Assembly (NCBI GenBank): GCA_014529385.2
Contig: CM043953.1
Location: 74,570,872 to 74,634,871, forward strand
Reading direction: 5' to 3'
From: Adiantum capillus-veneris
Taxonomy: Eukaryota; Streptophyta; Polypodiopsida; Polypodiales; Pteridaceae
DNA length: 64,000 nt
In this document: piece by piece, positions 1 to 9,520 of the stretch
How the letters are laid out: the number at the start of each line of letters is the position of its first letter
How positions within the stretch are numbered: position 1 is the stretch's first letter
The notes under the pieces: generated by a model
The model's database searches: none
Told to the model about the DNA's origin: nothing
What the model saw: the letters and a program-made list of their open reading frames with translations, nothing else
Made by a program: the position numbers and the translations under genes

Positions 1-322
1 GTTATGGTTTTTCAGGGTTTAGGTGTTTGGCCATATAGGATATGTCCTTGTGAGTCTTGCCCTCCGATTTCGAGTCATTCCGATATGATTTGAGACTGTT
101 TCGAGCTTGTAGGATTTCGTAGGATACGTTGTCTGTTTCTTTGCTTTATGGTAGTGTTGTGGTAGGATTAGTGACTATAGAGTGTTGTTAGTGTCTAGCT
201 CAGGGTTGACAACCCAAAGATTGCATCCATGCCCTAGTCGGGTTAGCTACGTCCTCGGATTGACAGTTTGTTGGTCTATGTTCTCGCTGTGCTCCATCGT
301 CCGTCGCGGCGTACCCGCTAAA
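1..322 (+). mobile_element. 3' part of a 5' LTR (retroelement 1)
   Basis: The segment directly precedes a tRNA-type primer-binding site, so it should be the end (R/U5) of a 5' LTR whose beginning lies outside the window. Bases 229-280 resemble the minus-strand LTR at 16660-16711: both share ATGCCCTAG, a TAGCT block and a TTTGTTGGTC block. The exact LTR end is uncertain because no clear CA dinucleotide abuts the PBS. The identification rests on position and this short similarity. Confidence 0.55.
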
Positions 323-324
323 AT

Positions 325-342
325 TGGTGCCGTTGCCGGGGA
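325..342 (+). other. Primer-binding site, tRNA-Asp type
   Basis: TGGTGCCGTTGCCGGGGA differs at one position from the complement of the plant tRNA-Asp 3' end (TGGCGCCGTTGCCGGGGA, from memory). That PBS is common in plant Ty3/gypsy elements of the Athila and Tat groups. It marks the start of minus-strand DNA synthesis and fixes the plus orientation of retroelement 1. Confidence 0.75.
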
Positions 343-2985
343 TTAAGCGCCTAAACTAGCGTAGACTGCATCACTCGTGTTTGATAGTATAGTGTTTCTC
401 TAGAGTTTTCTAGAGTGTTGTCACTATTTGCCTTCTTAGTGGGAAGTCAGAGAGCGGATCTCTTGACTAAGGGATAGCCAGGGAGCCTGCGTCTCGCCGA
501 GGTGGTCCACCATGAGGTTGAGGTATGGTTATATTATTTTGTTGTGTATTTAGATTAGGTTTTATGGTGTGTGTGTGTTTGGTTGTGACTTATGGTTGTG
601 AAGAACTTGAAAGAGAAAAAAACGCAAAGAAAAACGCAAAAGGTAAGCAGGAGGCTGTTTGTTTGCTAGAAATAAAAAACAACCATTCAACCATCCAAAG
701 TAGGACTTTAGGTAGTGTAGGACATCTGATGTTGATCTAGAGAAATTTTGACATGAAAATGTGCTTGAAAACACAAAAGGTGGAATTGTGCTGATTATGG
801 TAAAAGTGCTCTAAAATGGTCGTTTGAAAGCCGATTTGATTGCTTGTTTTTGCATTGGAGACCTTAAGGTTGGGGGAAAACACAGATCCAAAAAAAAAAC
901 TCTAAAAAACCCAAAAAACAAAAATCTGAAACCAAATCTGCAATTTTCACCAAAAAAAAAAAAAGTTTGACCTCAAGACCTTGTTTTGCATATGCTCTAG
1001 AGCTTGTATGTGAAATTTCAAAGCATTTGCATCAGTGCTTGTGCATCTAAGTGGGAATTTGTTTTTTCCGAGTGTAAGGAAGTGAACTGTGAAATGCTTG
1101 AATCCAAAGGAAAAGAAGTCCAAATTGAATGAAACTTTGGGGATAGGCTTCTAAGGGCATTGGGAACCAAACTGTCCAAAAACAGAGAAAAAAAATCACT
1201 TACTAGTGGCTCTCTGCTCAGTCTATTGCGATAGACTGGTGAATTGGAGATAGACTCACAATCAGGCAAAACCCCTCATACCACAGGTAAAACATATCAA
1301 TACAAGGCTGCTCCCAAAAATTGAGTGTACTTGGACACCTGCTTGACCACTAAACCTCAAGTCTGGTGTTTTGAGTCAGACTTCAGAGACAAATTGGGTA
1401 AAGGGACTTGACCAAATTTCCAAACCTTGTGAAACTTGGTATACATGATCTACAGAGGGTAGGGAACACATCTGTGAAGAGAAAATTTGAAAAAAGTGTC
1501 ATTTTAGCATACTTGGTGAGTCTATCGCGATAGACTAAGAACACAGTGATAGAAACTAAATTTTTCAAAAACCTCTGTGGCATAGCTGGGAAAGGTGCTA
1601 TCAAGGACACATAGAAATTTTGAAGTCATTTGGACATCAGAAAGTGGGTCTAAGACCATTTAAGAGGATTCAACTTGTACAAAACACAAGATCTGGTCTA
1701 ACTGACAAAGTAAAAGTCCAAACCACTTGAAAATTGGTAGGAGGACTAAGGAGAGGTGTTGGAACACAGTGGTATAGTCAAAGTTCAAGTTTGATCTATA
1801 AAAGGGGTACTTGCTCAGTCTATCGCGATAGACTCAAAGCAGGTCCAAAGAAACTGAATTTTTCAAAACCCTCTGGAGCATAGCTTGTTTAGCCTCTCAA
1901 GAGGTTATACACAAAATTTGGTGGATTTTGGACATTGGGAAGTCATCCTAAGTCTATTTTCTAGTGATCAGATAGACTTAGAATTCTAGAGTTGGAGTTA
2001 GAGACCCAAGAAAAAGTCCAAAACAAGTGAAAATTAGTGAGCAAGGTGTACAGAGCATAGGGAACACAGTGGTGAAGAGAGATCTGGAAAATTTTCAAAA
2101 CTAAAGAATCTGTTGAGTCTATCGCGATAGACTAGGGTTTTTTCACAAAAACTGAAATTTTTGAAAATTGACCATAGGGCCTTGTTCTACATGATGTTGT
2201 GAGCCTATGGTTAAAATTTGAGTAAATTTGGAGCATTGGAAGTGCATCTAAGTGGATTACTTCACAAGATCAGAAAAGAGACTGTTGTTTGATGCAAGTT
2301 ACAAAGGAAAAGTATTCCAAATTGGTTGAAACTTGATGAGTAGTATCTCAAGAGAAGGGGGAACTCAAATCTGAGAAAATAGTTGAAAAACTATATCCCA
2401 GTAACACTCTGGTGAGTCTATCGTGATAGACTCATAAATTCACTGTAGAAAAATAAAAATTCAAATCTGATTTCATATTTGGGTTCAGAAGGTCCATTAT
2501 ACCCTGTACACAAAGTTTGAGTGCATTTGGACATCTGCAAGGGGTACTTGGTGAGTCTATCGCGATAGACAACTGAGGAAAAAATTTTGAGAAAACTTTT
2601 GAAACCAAGTATACCACTGGGTTTATCATTGCCTAAGGATTGCACACACCAATTTTGGGCTCAAACTGACCACTTGGAAAAACATCAGATAGAGCAACTT
2701 TCCAAATTACATCTCACTGTTTGGGTCATAACTTTCACATACGGACTCCAATTCCAAAACTTTTTTTATCAAAACGTAGCTTGAGAGCAGCACTACAGAT
2801 CTTAGATTAAATTGACCAAAATGGTCAGTTTTGAAAAAAACGTTGTTTAAAACCGACAATTTGAGAGAATTGTGAGAAAACGCTCACGATTTTGAACATA
2901 GTTTTCGATTTTCCCTAACCAGAACACTTGAACACACTGAGAGAAGTATTACTACAGCAAGCTAGAGCTGTTAAGCCTAGTATTC
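343..2985 (+). other. Long non-coding leader of retroelement 1
   Basis: This is 2.6 kb between the PBS and the gag ORF with no credible coding sequence; the short ORFs lack domain-like composition. It contains A-rich stretches (about 888-965) and the 299-bp repeat array described separately. A long untranslated leader is usual for large plant gypsy elements, where it carries packaging and translation signals. No splice or packaging signal could be assigned. Confidence 0.6.
1220..2571 (+). repeat. ~299-bp tandem repeat with an 18-bp palindrome
   Basis: The palindrome AGTCTATCGCGATAGACT occurs at 1519-1536, 1817-1834 and 2116-2133. Single-base variants lie at 1220-1237 (TTGCG), 2415-2432 (TCGTG) and 2554-2571 (last base A). 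Start-to-start spacing is 299, 298, 299, 299 and 139 bp, so five spaced units and one shortened one are present. Surrounding text is also partly conserved, for example a 'tttttcaaaa' block followed by a 'catagct' block after the palindrome. It lies wholly within the leader of retroelement 1. Confidence 0.9.
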
Positions 2986-4941
2986 ATGTCTACATCAGAC
3001 TCAGGCTTAGCTTATACAAGCACATGGATTGCAGGGATAGATGAGCACCCGCCCAAAATAGATCTTCCAAACCTACAGTACATAAAGACCAATTTTGTGG
3101 AGAGAGTTTGGACGTATAACCATGAAAGTGAAGGACTATATAGGTATATTAATGGTAATCAATTCAGCCTTTACAGTTGCTTAGAGCCTTACCCAGATGA
3201 GTTGACAGAATACAAGCTCTTATATGTCTATACATATGAGGTCGACCGACAATGGACATCTTTATTTGTTGACAAGTATGGACGAGAATATAGAGCTGTC
3301 GAAAGCACAAATCCGCGAACCAAATTAGAGATGAGTGGATATTTGGTCAATGAAGGACCTCAGATACATCCACCAAACACAGGAACCTATAAGAGCATTC
3401 CAAAGAGGGGACCTCCGCCTGAATTTCCCCCTAGAGCGATAACGAGAGATGAAACGATACCAGAGAGGAGTATGGTTCCATACTTTGCACCCCAACGTAT
3501 AAGACCATCTCAGCTAAGAAAATGGGTAAATAGAAAGTACAATGGCATAGGAGACCCATATGCCCATGTCTCGGCTTTCAAGCAAGTCCTACGAGCAGAA
3601 CGAGTGGAGGACTTCCACACGCAGTATGAGGGTTTTGGACTTACATTGAAGGACAATGCACAAGCATGGTTTGAACTATTGAACCGAAGAGAGTTCACAA
3701 CCATTGAGAAAATGTTGGATGAATTTGTTCAAGAATTCACCAAGAGGGGCATAAAACATAACACCCTTCCTAGGATTCAGGAATTTAAACAAGGCGAAAC
3801 AGAAACATTGCGACATGCAATACTGCGTTTCAAGCAATATGTTGCTAGATGTCCTACCCAAGAGTTACCCACGCCAGAATGTCAGATCCTATGCTTCATC
3901 AGAGGTCTTAGGAATGAGAATCTCCAAAAGGACCTATACGTGAAAAGATACCAAACCTTGGAAGAGGTCACCAAAGTGGCGGTTGACCTAGTTTACAATT
4001 TCGAATTCTATGAAGATGGTCAGAAGAAGATGAATGATGCGAGTGAGAAAAAGAAAACCGCTGATCTTGAGGATCAAAGAGGGAATCTAGGACAAAACCA
4101 AGTAGATGTTGAGGAGCAAATCATAGAGAATGTGATGCAATGCATCAGCCACTCTGACAGAGTACCAGCCTATAGAGTTACTCAACAACGCAGGTGCATG
4201 ACATGTGGAGGGGACCATCCGACGCAACATTTTCCTGACTATAGACCTAAGACTCCACCAGGGTTTGAGCATGTTATGTCTCAACCGCCTAGATATCATC
4301 CTGTAGCAGATCAAGTGTTCTTAAGTGAAAGACCCATAGATGCTAGAAATGCATATGTGAGTCATGAGCTTCAAATAGAAAGAAATGTGGTAGATCAGAG
4401 GCCAGTTCAAGGTCAATATCAAGTATTGCCACAACAACCAATACGTCCATGTGACAGATGTGGTAGTAGTGATCACTTGATTAAGGATTGTCCACACCAT
4501 GATATCATGATAAATGTATATTGTAATGAGTGTGCAGTCATACATATGATTTTGGATTGTCCTGAGAATCCAAGAAATAAAGGTAAAATGCAACCACATG
4601 TTACCTTTCCTTCTACCAGCAAATCAGAGAAAGAACGAGCCACAACAAAAGGAGAGACGACAACAACAATAGAGCCAGAAACAATTGCAAAAGAACAGGT
4701 GCTTAAACAACAAGAAGATGAAAGTAAGCAAGTTGCTCCAGTAAACGTTGTCATCACAAGAGCACAAGAAAAAGTGCAAGAGCAGAAGCCTATAGATGGA
4801 GAGACTAGTAAGAGTTCCAAAATCCGTAGAAACTCTAGACGAGCAAGATGGACTAGAATGAAAGCGAGACTAGAAAGGGAGAAAGGAGAAAAAAAGGCTG
4901 TTACAGCTGAGTTGGAAACAACTCAAGAGCAACAGACATAG
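2986..4941 (+). CDS. Retrotransposon Gag polyprotein with zinc knuckles (element 1)
   Basis: The 651-residue ORF starts at an ATG at 2986. Residues about 175-335 look like the plant retrotransposon Gag capsid domain: a YNGIGDPYAHVSAF-like opening, then AWFELL, a FTKRG segment and LRFKQYV. Three Cys/His clusters follow: CMTCGGDHPTQHF near 404, a perfect C-x2-C-x4-H-x4-C knuckle (CDRCGSSDHLIKDC, 489-502) and a C-x2-C-x3-H-x4-C variant (CNECAVIHMILDC, about 514). The C-terminus is rich in Lys, Glu and Gln. Gag would form the virus-like particle and bind element RNA. The reading frame continues past the TAG at 4939 into 5140-5622, so the original protein was longer and this copy is probably truncated by a nonsense change. 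Confidence 0.8.
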   Translation: MSTSDSGLAYTSTWIAGIDEHPPKIDLPNLQYIKTNFVERVWTYNHESEGLYRYINGNQFSLYSCLEPYPDELTEYKLLYVYTYEVDRQWTSLFVDKYGREYRAVESTNPRTKLEMSGYLVNEGPQIHPPNTGTYKSIPKRGPPPEFPPRAITRDETIPERSMVPYFAPQRIRPSQLRKWVNRKYNGIGDPYAHVSAFKQVLRAERVEDFHTQYEGFGLTLKDNAQAWFELLNRREFTTIEKMLDEFVQEFTKRGIKHNTLPRIQEFKQGETETLRHAILRFKQYVARCPTQELPTPECQILCFIRGLRNENLQKDLYVKRYQTLEEVTKVAVDLVYNFEFYEDGQKKMNDASEKKKTADLEDQRGNLGQNQVDVEEQIIENVMQCISHSDRVPAYRVTQQRRCMTCGGDHPTQHFPDYRPKTPPGFEHVMSQPPRYHPVADQVFLSERPIDARNAYVSHELQIERNVVDQRPVQGQYQVLPQQPIRPCDRCGSSDHLIKDCPHHDIMINVYCNECAVIHMILDCPENPRNKGKMQPHVTFPSTSKSEKERATTKGETTTTIEPETIAKEQVLKQQEDESKQVAPVNVVITRAQEKVQEQKPIDGETSKSSKIRRNSRRARWTRMKARLEREKGEKKAVTAELETTQEQQT

Positions 4942-5622
4942 CAAAGGGAAGTTGAAACCCTTAAACCAACTGAAGCACCCAAGAGTGCTAGTTCAAGAGG
5001 ATCTTTCCTATTGGACAAAGTGAATGAGCCTTTAGATGTGATTTTACGGGCTTATGAGGCTAGATTGGCAAATAGACAGACCTTAGAACAATGATGGATG
5101 ACTTATCCTTATCCTGAACTAGAGAAGTAGAGGCTAGAAATGTGTAAGCAGCTCATTGAAACTGCTCAAGCATTGCTAGAACCACCTCCACCAGAAGTGA
5201 AGGATAGGATAGTCACCCCAGTGCACAAAGATGAGAGCATTAAAGTAGACGAATTGCCTAGAGAAGAGGTAGATCATAGGGAAGAACCACTGCCAAGGTC
5301 GCAAGGCTCGACGGTAGTCCAAAATACAACAGATGAATCAATGAGGGATTTCCCACCCTATGTTCCTATAGTTGAGGAGCAGTGGCCAGAGGAGTTATGG
5401 AAGGCTGTCCGAGATGCCCAAAAAAGAGAAGAGGATGCTGGACCAGCACCATTTCCTAAAATCACATTAGATAGACCACAAATGAGTGTTGATGCGAGGT
5501 CATATTATGGTGACGTAGGATCGGTAGCCTCTGAAGACAGTAGACCTGCATCGTTAAGAACTTTGCCACAGTACATGGGGGATTTTGAGGCAAAGTCTGA
5601 GATTGTGAGAGTTCCATCATAG
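4942..5622 (+). pseudogene. Broken continuation of Gag, element 1
   Basis: The same frame as the upstream gag runs on after its stop. It is interrupted by an in-frame TGA near 5092 and a TAG near 5128, then stays open from 5140 to a stop at 5620. The peptide is acidic and proline-rich (an EPPPPEVKD-like stretch, EEQWPEELWKAV) with no recognised domain. It most likely linked Gag to the protease. Three single-codon stops in one otherwise continuous frame indicate decay rather than separate genes. Confidence 0.6.
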
Positions 5623-5642
5623 AGGTAGGAGGGACAAAATAA

Positions 5643-6371
5643 TTGGACACAAAAAATTTGACTGACTTGCTATCCACGCCAGTGAAGTGCACAATTACGT
5701 TGGCAGAACTTTTGAAAATCAGGCCAAGTATGTGGACGGATATAGGAAAATGCTTGGAAAAAATTGGGATCAAAAGCCCGTTAAGGTTCCTAGAAAAAGA
5801 GCTAGATGAGATCGAGAAGCCTAGATCAAATGTAAGACCGGTACCTCTGAACAAAGTAGGAGAGTACTGTGAAGGAGAAGATGGTAATGCCACTTTGCCT
5901 GTCGAGTACAATGGGATTGAAGCGAAAGCTATACTTGACAGTGGAGCAGGAATTGCCATAGCAACAAAACTAATTTGGGAGAAATGGGGTAGGCCCGCCT
6001 TTAGAACAACCAGAATAAAATTACAGTTAGCTGATGGGCATGTGGAAAGACCCATGGGATTGCTAGAAGCGATAGTGGTGTCTTCTTGTGGTATAGAGTA
6101 TGCGCATACTTTTGCCATAGTTGACTTTGGCAAGAAAAATAACTATGAAATCATCCTTGGAAGACCACTAATGAGGCAACTCAAGATGGTACAAGATTGG
6201 GGTTATGATTATCTATACTTGAGACATGCTGAAACCACAACACGTGTAAATATGAGAAATCGTAGTTACCAAGATGTAACTAGAACGCCCGTGGAAGATT
6301 TTGATTCTACAACACAAAGTGGATCAACAAACCATCCGTGGATGGGCAAAAAGAAAGAAATCTGGATGTGA
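5643..6371 (+). CDS. Retroviral-type aspartic protease region (element 1)
   Basis: An open segment of about 242 residues in a different frame from the upstream Gag, so a frameshift near 5625-5643 separates them. The first codon is TTG; no good initiator was seen, which fits a polyprotein fragment. Residues about 80-190 are a retropepsin: EYNGIEAKAILDSGAGIAIA carries the catalytic Asp in the canonical DSGA form, and EIILGRPLMRQ is the usual hydrophobic-Gly flap/dimer strand (ILGRPW-like). The enzyme would process the Gag-Pol polyprotein. No reverse transcriptase follows it, so this element is truncated or non-autonomous. Confidence 0.75.
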   Translation: MDTKNLTDLLSTPVKCTITLAELLKIRPSMWTDIGKCLEKIGIKSPLRFLEKELDEIEKPRSNVRPVPLNKVGEYCEGEDGNATLPVEYNGIEAKAILDSGAGIAIATKLIWEKWGRPAFRTTRIKLQLADGHVERPMGLLEAIVVSSCGIEYAHTFAIVDFGKKNNYEIILGRPLMRQLKMVQDWGYDYLYLRHAETTTRVNMRNRSYQDVTRTPVEDFDSTTQSGSTNHPWMGKKKEIWM

Positions 6372-6497
6372 GGAGCATCGGAGTGTAGTGACTTTGGGAG
6401 AAATGAGAATTCCTTAGAGAGGGTCTTAGAAGATAATGCATACATAAGAGAACCTTTTCTGAAAGAGGCGTTAGAACCGCTAGAGTGGACTCATATA

Positions 6498-6806
6498 TTG
6501 GCTACTTTGGATGTCTGTGTTAATGAGACCACACCAACAAAATTTTGCGATGAGAATGGGTATGACATAGTCCCCTACTACATGCTAAGGGTTATGGGTG
6601 AGACAGATGAAGAATCTGAGTATGAGTTCAAAACAGGGTTATCAGCTATGTGGATAGCACAAAACCAGATACCTAGCCTGAATACTGGTCATATAGAAAT
6701 AGGTGCTCTTTGCGATCAGTGTGCGATAACACACTTGATTAGAAACTGTCCAACTCAAATGCATAGTACAAAGGAGGAGCAGCAAGTCAACGAAGCAAAG
6801 TTGTAG
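6498..6806 (+). pseudogene. Zinc-knuckle fragment downstream of the protease
   Basis: An open stretch of 102 codons beginning with TTG. Residues near 72-84 are CDQCAITHLIRNC, a C-x2-C-x3-H-x4-C cluster with the same unusual spacing as the third knuckle of the upstream Gag (CNECAVIHMILDC). The rest is acidic. Because a second protease-like region follows at 6873, this may be the start of a duplicated knuckle-protease module. It has no convincing start codon and ends in TAG, so it is treated as a relic. Confidence 0.45.
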
Positions 6807-6872
6807 GAAGAAGGGCTAAGATCCAAAGAAGATGCTTCAGGTCCAGCACCTACAAACGAGCAATATGAAGAC

Positions 6873-7965
6873 TTGGAATCAATCAAAGAAGAGGTGCAGC
6901 AAGTGACAGGAAGTTCAGACACTATTGGTGACATTTCAACAGCTGAAGTCGAGGAAGAAGAGCCTATGACTCTACAGGAACCAAATGCTGATTTTGTCTC
7001 TCCAAAAGACACATCAGAGGAAATGGTGGTCAAGCAGGAGGTAGAACACACAGATGAACTCACAAGTGTGAAAAATGAAGAAGAAGACGACAAGGAGTCC
7101 AGGCCAAAGATTGCTCAATTCACTCAAGAGAACACAGGCAATCTAGTACCAAAGAAGATCAACTTTTTGCTAAGTGCACAAGACGGAGTCAAGATGAATT
7201 TTATGGTAGAAATTGATACAAATTCCACGACTAATGTCATGTCATATGGCATGTGGTTACTTCTAGAAGCTACTCTCCAACTACACTCACAGAATGTCAA
7301 AGAACAATTCTTGGTGGTAGATTCTCGACAAATGGGAACACACTTGATTTTGTCCAAGCCATGGGCACAAGTCTTTGAAGACGAGCCTGAATCTTCAACA
7401 ATGGTCATCACGACAAGCAAGCCTACAACAACTCAAAGATTCTTGGCTATTGAAAAAGGCAAAGCTAAAGTAATCCCACAGTCTCTAGCCCAGCCAATGC
7501 AAGTGCAAGACAAAGCCTACAACAACTCAAAGATTCTTGGCTATTGAAAAAGGCAAAGCTAAAGTAATCCCACAGTCTCTAGCCCAGCCAATGCAAGTGC
7601 AAGACAAAGCCTCTACATCAAAAGCCAAACCATCAACAAAACAATGGAAACCCAAGCAAAAAGTCTATCAACCAAAGTTTCCATCGCACGAAAGTCTCCA
7701 AATGAAGTCAAAACAGGTCAACCAAGTTCTAGTATCCAAGGCACAGATTAAAGTTAATGATCCAATTTGGATACAATCACAGGAACAACCTCAACAAGCA
7801 CAGGTAATAGGATGGATCACATCAAGTGAGTCAATTGTTGCACAAGGCTACAAGAAAGGAAATTCAGATGTTTGGGTCAACAAGCCCAAGATAACAGCCT
7901 GGCGATATCCATCCCATCAACCACTCAGTCAGGAATCAACAAAGCCGTCAACGTCAATCACATAA
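6873..7965 (+). pseudogene. Second protease-like region and basic tail, frameshifted
   Basis: Two overlapping open stretches (6873-7547 and 7537-7965) read as one protein once a tandem duplication is taken into account. The first part is acidic, then resembles a retropepsin fold (NFMVEIDTNSTTNVMSYG, then THLILSKPWAQ). The usual DSG/DTG has become DTNS, so it is probably not catalytic. The second part is basic and Gln/Lys-rich (KQWKPKQKVYQPKFPS, then KVNDPIWIQSQ and VIGWITSS). Closely similar text, in minus orientation, is found at 57.3-59.05 kb, so both belong to one retroelement family. No reverse transcriptase was found. Confidence 0.6.
7421..7608 (+). repeat. 94-bp direct tandem duplication
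   Basis: Bases 7421-7514 and 7515-7608 appear to be identical or nearly so; both copies encode LAIEKGKAKVIPQSLAQPMQ. Because 94 is not a multiple of three, the first copy reads into a stop (KILGY then TGA) and the second restores the downstream reading in a new frame. One copy alone would give a continuous ORF. Confidence 0.9.
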
Positions 7966-8624
7966 CTCAACCAAGAGAAAGGACAGGTACAAAAATCAAA
8001 AGAGAAGGTCTTCCACTCGACAAACCATACGACAAGTCTGGGTAATGAAATCAGAATTCTACCAGACTACCCAACAAAGTCAAGTGAAGATCACCTCCAA
8101 GCAAGTACAAAGATTCATTCCAGTCGAGTTACTCGAAGCATAAGGATTCTATCAGGGTAACTTTCAAATCTGGTTACCTAAGGTAGTAGCTTATCAAGGA
8201 ATCACCCAAGAAAAGCAAGAAACATCAAAAAATGAAGAGCAGCCACCAGCTACACCCAAGAGTACTAAAACCTATGAGGATGTGTGAGGATGTGTGACTA
8301 CACATATGTGGATGTGTGTGTGCCAAGGTACATGAGTGTATATATGTGGTGTGTGTGTGTGTGTGCCTACGTATATGGATGTGTGTGTAGGTGTACATAT
8401 GTGAGAGGATGTATGACTATGTGTGTGTGTACAAAAAATGAAGTAAGTGCATGAAGTGGCCAAGCAATGGTTATCAAAACAACAAGATGCCTTCTCAATC
8501 ACTAGCTAAAATGCGAAACACAATCCCTACTACACTAACTAGAAAAAACATAAAACAATTAAAAAAACAAAAAACAATGCTATCTACCTATTCCTAAACA
8601 CATGCATAGACAAATAGGTATGCC
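7966..8624 (+). other. Degenerate tail of element 1 with TG microsatellite
   Basis: No gene was recognised. The first 300 bases look like decayed coding text continuing the Lys/Gln-rich tail upstream. Bases about 8278-8440 form an imperfect TG/ATG-rich simple repeat. The remainder is A-rich and featureless. The boundary between element 1 and element 2 must lie in this stretch or soon after it; no LTR was recognised here. Confidence 0.5.
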
Positions 8625-9185
8625 ATGCAGACTCCACTCTTAGACATACGTAGAAACATGCATCATACATGTCTATCCTCTCCTATAGACACACAACAAA
8701 TTTTCTTGCAACCACGACTCTCACCCCTAAATCCTCCTGAAGCAAAGAGGCGAAGGCTTGCCTACAAGATTGCCGCCCGTCTGCGAGTGCTCCCAGTGCA
8801 CTTTGTGAATCCACACACCACCAATCCGAAGCCAACCTCCTATCCGCGTGAAGATCACTTTGGATATTGTCCAAAGTGCTTTGGAGACCGGGTGAAAAGC
8901 CTCCCTGCCCTACCTTTGCTGCTAATTTTCAAGAAGTTATCTCAATCTAAGGAAACTATCTTAGTTGATGATGTGCTGCACATTAATGGTGTCACTTTCA
9001 TTCGTCATGCTGATTATGGTAATAGCATCCAATTGTTGCTTGCTAAAAGGCTCAGCATTGTACAAAGTGTTGCCATCACGCCTTATGTCTTCACAGATGC
9101 ATCAGGAAGAGTCGAAGTGATTCGAGGTGCTGACCTTCTGTGGCTGATCAGGCTCATTGGTCCCAAGGTGGTGCAACTAAGCTAG
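8625..9185 (+). CDS. Hypothetical ORF upstream of the Tat-type gag
   Basis: 186 codons from an ATG at 8625. Not recognised. It has a basic patch (EAKRRRLAYKIAARL), a single CPKC pair near residue 84, and a hydrophobic C-terminal half (VDDVLHINGVTFIRHADYG, then IVQSVAITPYVFTDASG). The composition looks protein-like rather than random. It precedes the gag-pol ORF by about 340 bases, the place where several large Tat/Ogre-like elements carry an extra ORF. That parallel is positional only. Confidence 0.4.
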   Translation: MQTPLLDIRRNMHHTCLSSPIDTQQIFLQPRLSPLNPPEAKRRRLAYKIAARLRVLPVHFVNPHTTNPKPTSYPREDHFGYCPKCFGDRVKSLPALPLLLIFKKLSQSKETILVDDVLHINGVTFIRHADYGNSIQLLLAKRLSIVQSVAITPYVFTDASGRVEVIRGADLLWLIRLIGPKVVQLS

Positions 9186-9201
9186 GCTCTTGTGTGTAAG
9201 T

Positions 9202-9429
9202 ATGGATGCCAATAATGAGAATGATGATCCCCGCATGTTTCCTTTCCATTTTGTGCATCATATCCGTGTGAATATTTGTATTGATAGAAAAATCTTTTAT
9301 CAGCAAAGAATAGCCCTGTTGTTTGGAGCCGAGAGACTTGGGGAAATCTTGCGCTCTCCTCATCCTGTCATTCTACCCTTACTAGACTATTACCATTCCT
9401 TTGATGTGTCGATCTTCATCCTATTTTGA
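9202..9429 (+). CDS. Short hypothetical ORF, possibly continuing the previous one
   Basis: 75 codons from an ATG at 9202 (MDANNENDDPRMFPFHFVHH), in another frame from the ORF ending at 9185. No domain was recognised. It could be the C-terminal part of the upstream ORF after a frameshift, or a chance reading frame. Confidence 0.25.
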   Translation: MDANNENDDPRMFPFHFVHHIRVNICIDRKIFYQQRIALLFGAERLGEILRSPHPVILPLLDYYHSFDVSIFILF

Positions 9430-9520
9430 GCTAAGTTGTGCTAAAGCTCCAAATTGTAATTACCATACTCTATTTTAAAATAAATTGGAGCTGTTTGTGT
9501 AATTGTTTACTCTCTCACTT

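Noticed and set aside
325..342. Fragment of a tRNA-Asp gene
   Set aside because: Only 18 bases match the complement of the tRNA 3' end and no cloverleaf surrounds them; a primer-binding site explains it.
5462..6133. 223-codon minus-strand ORF
   Set aside because: Lies opposite the plus-strand protease region, whose DSGA and ILGRP motifs are clear; the minus frame has no domain-like features.
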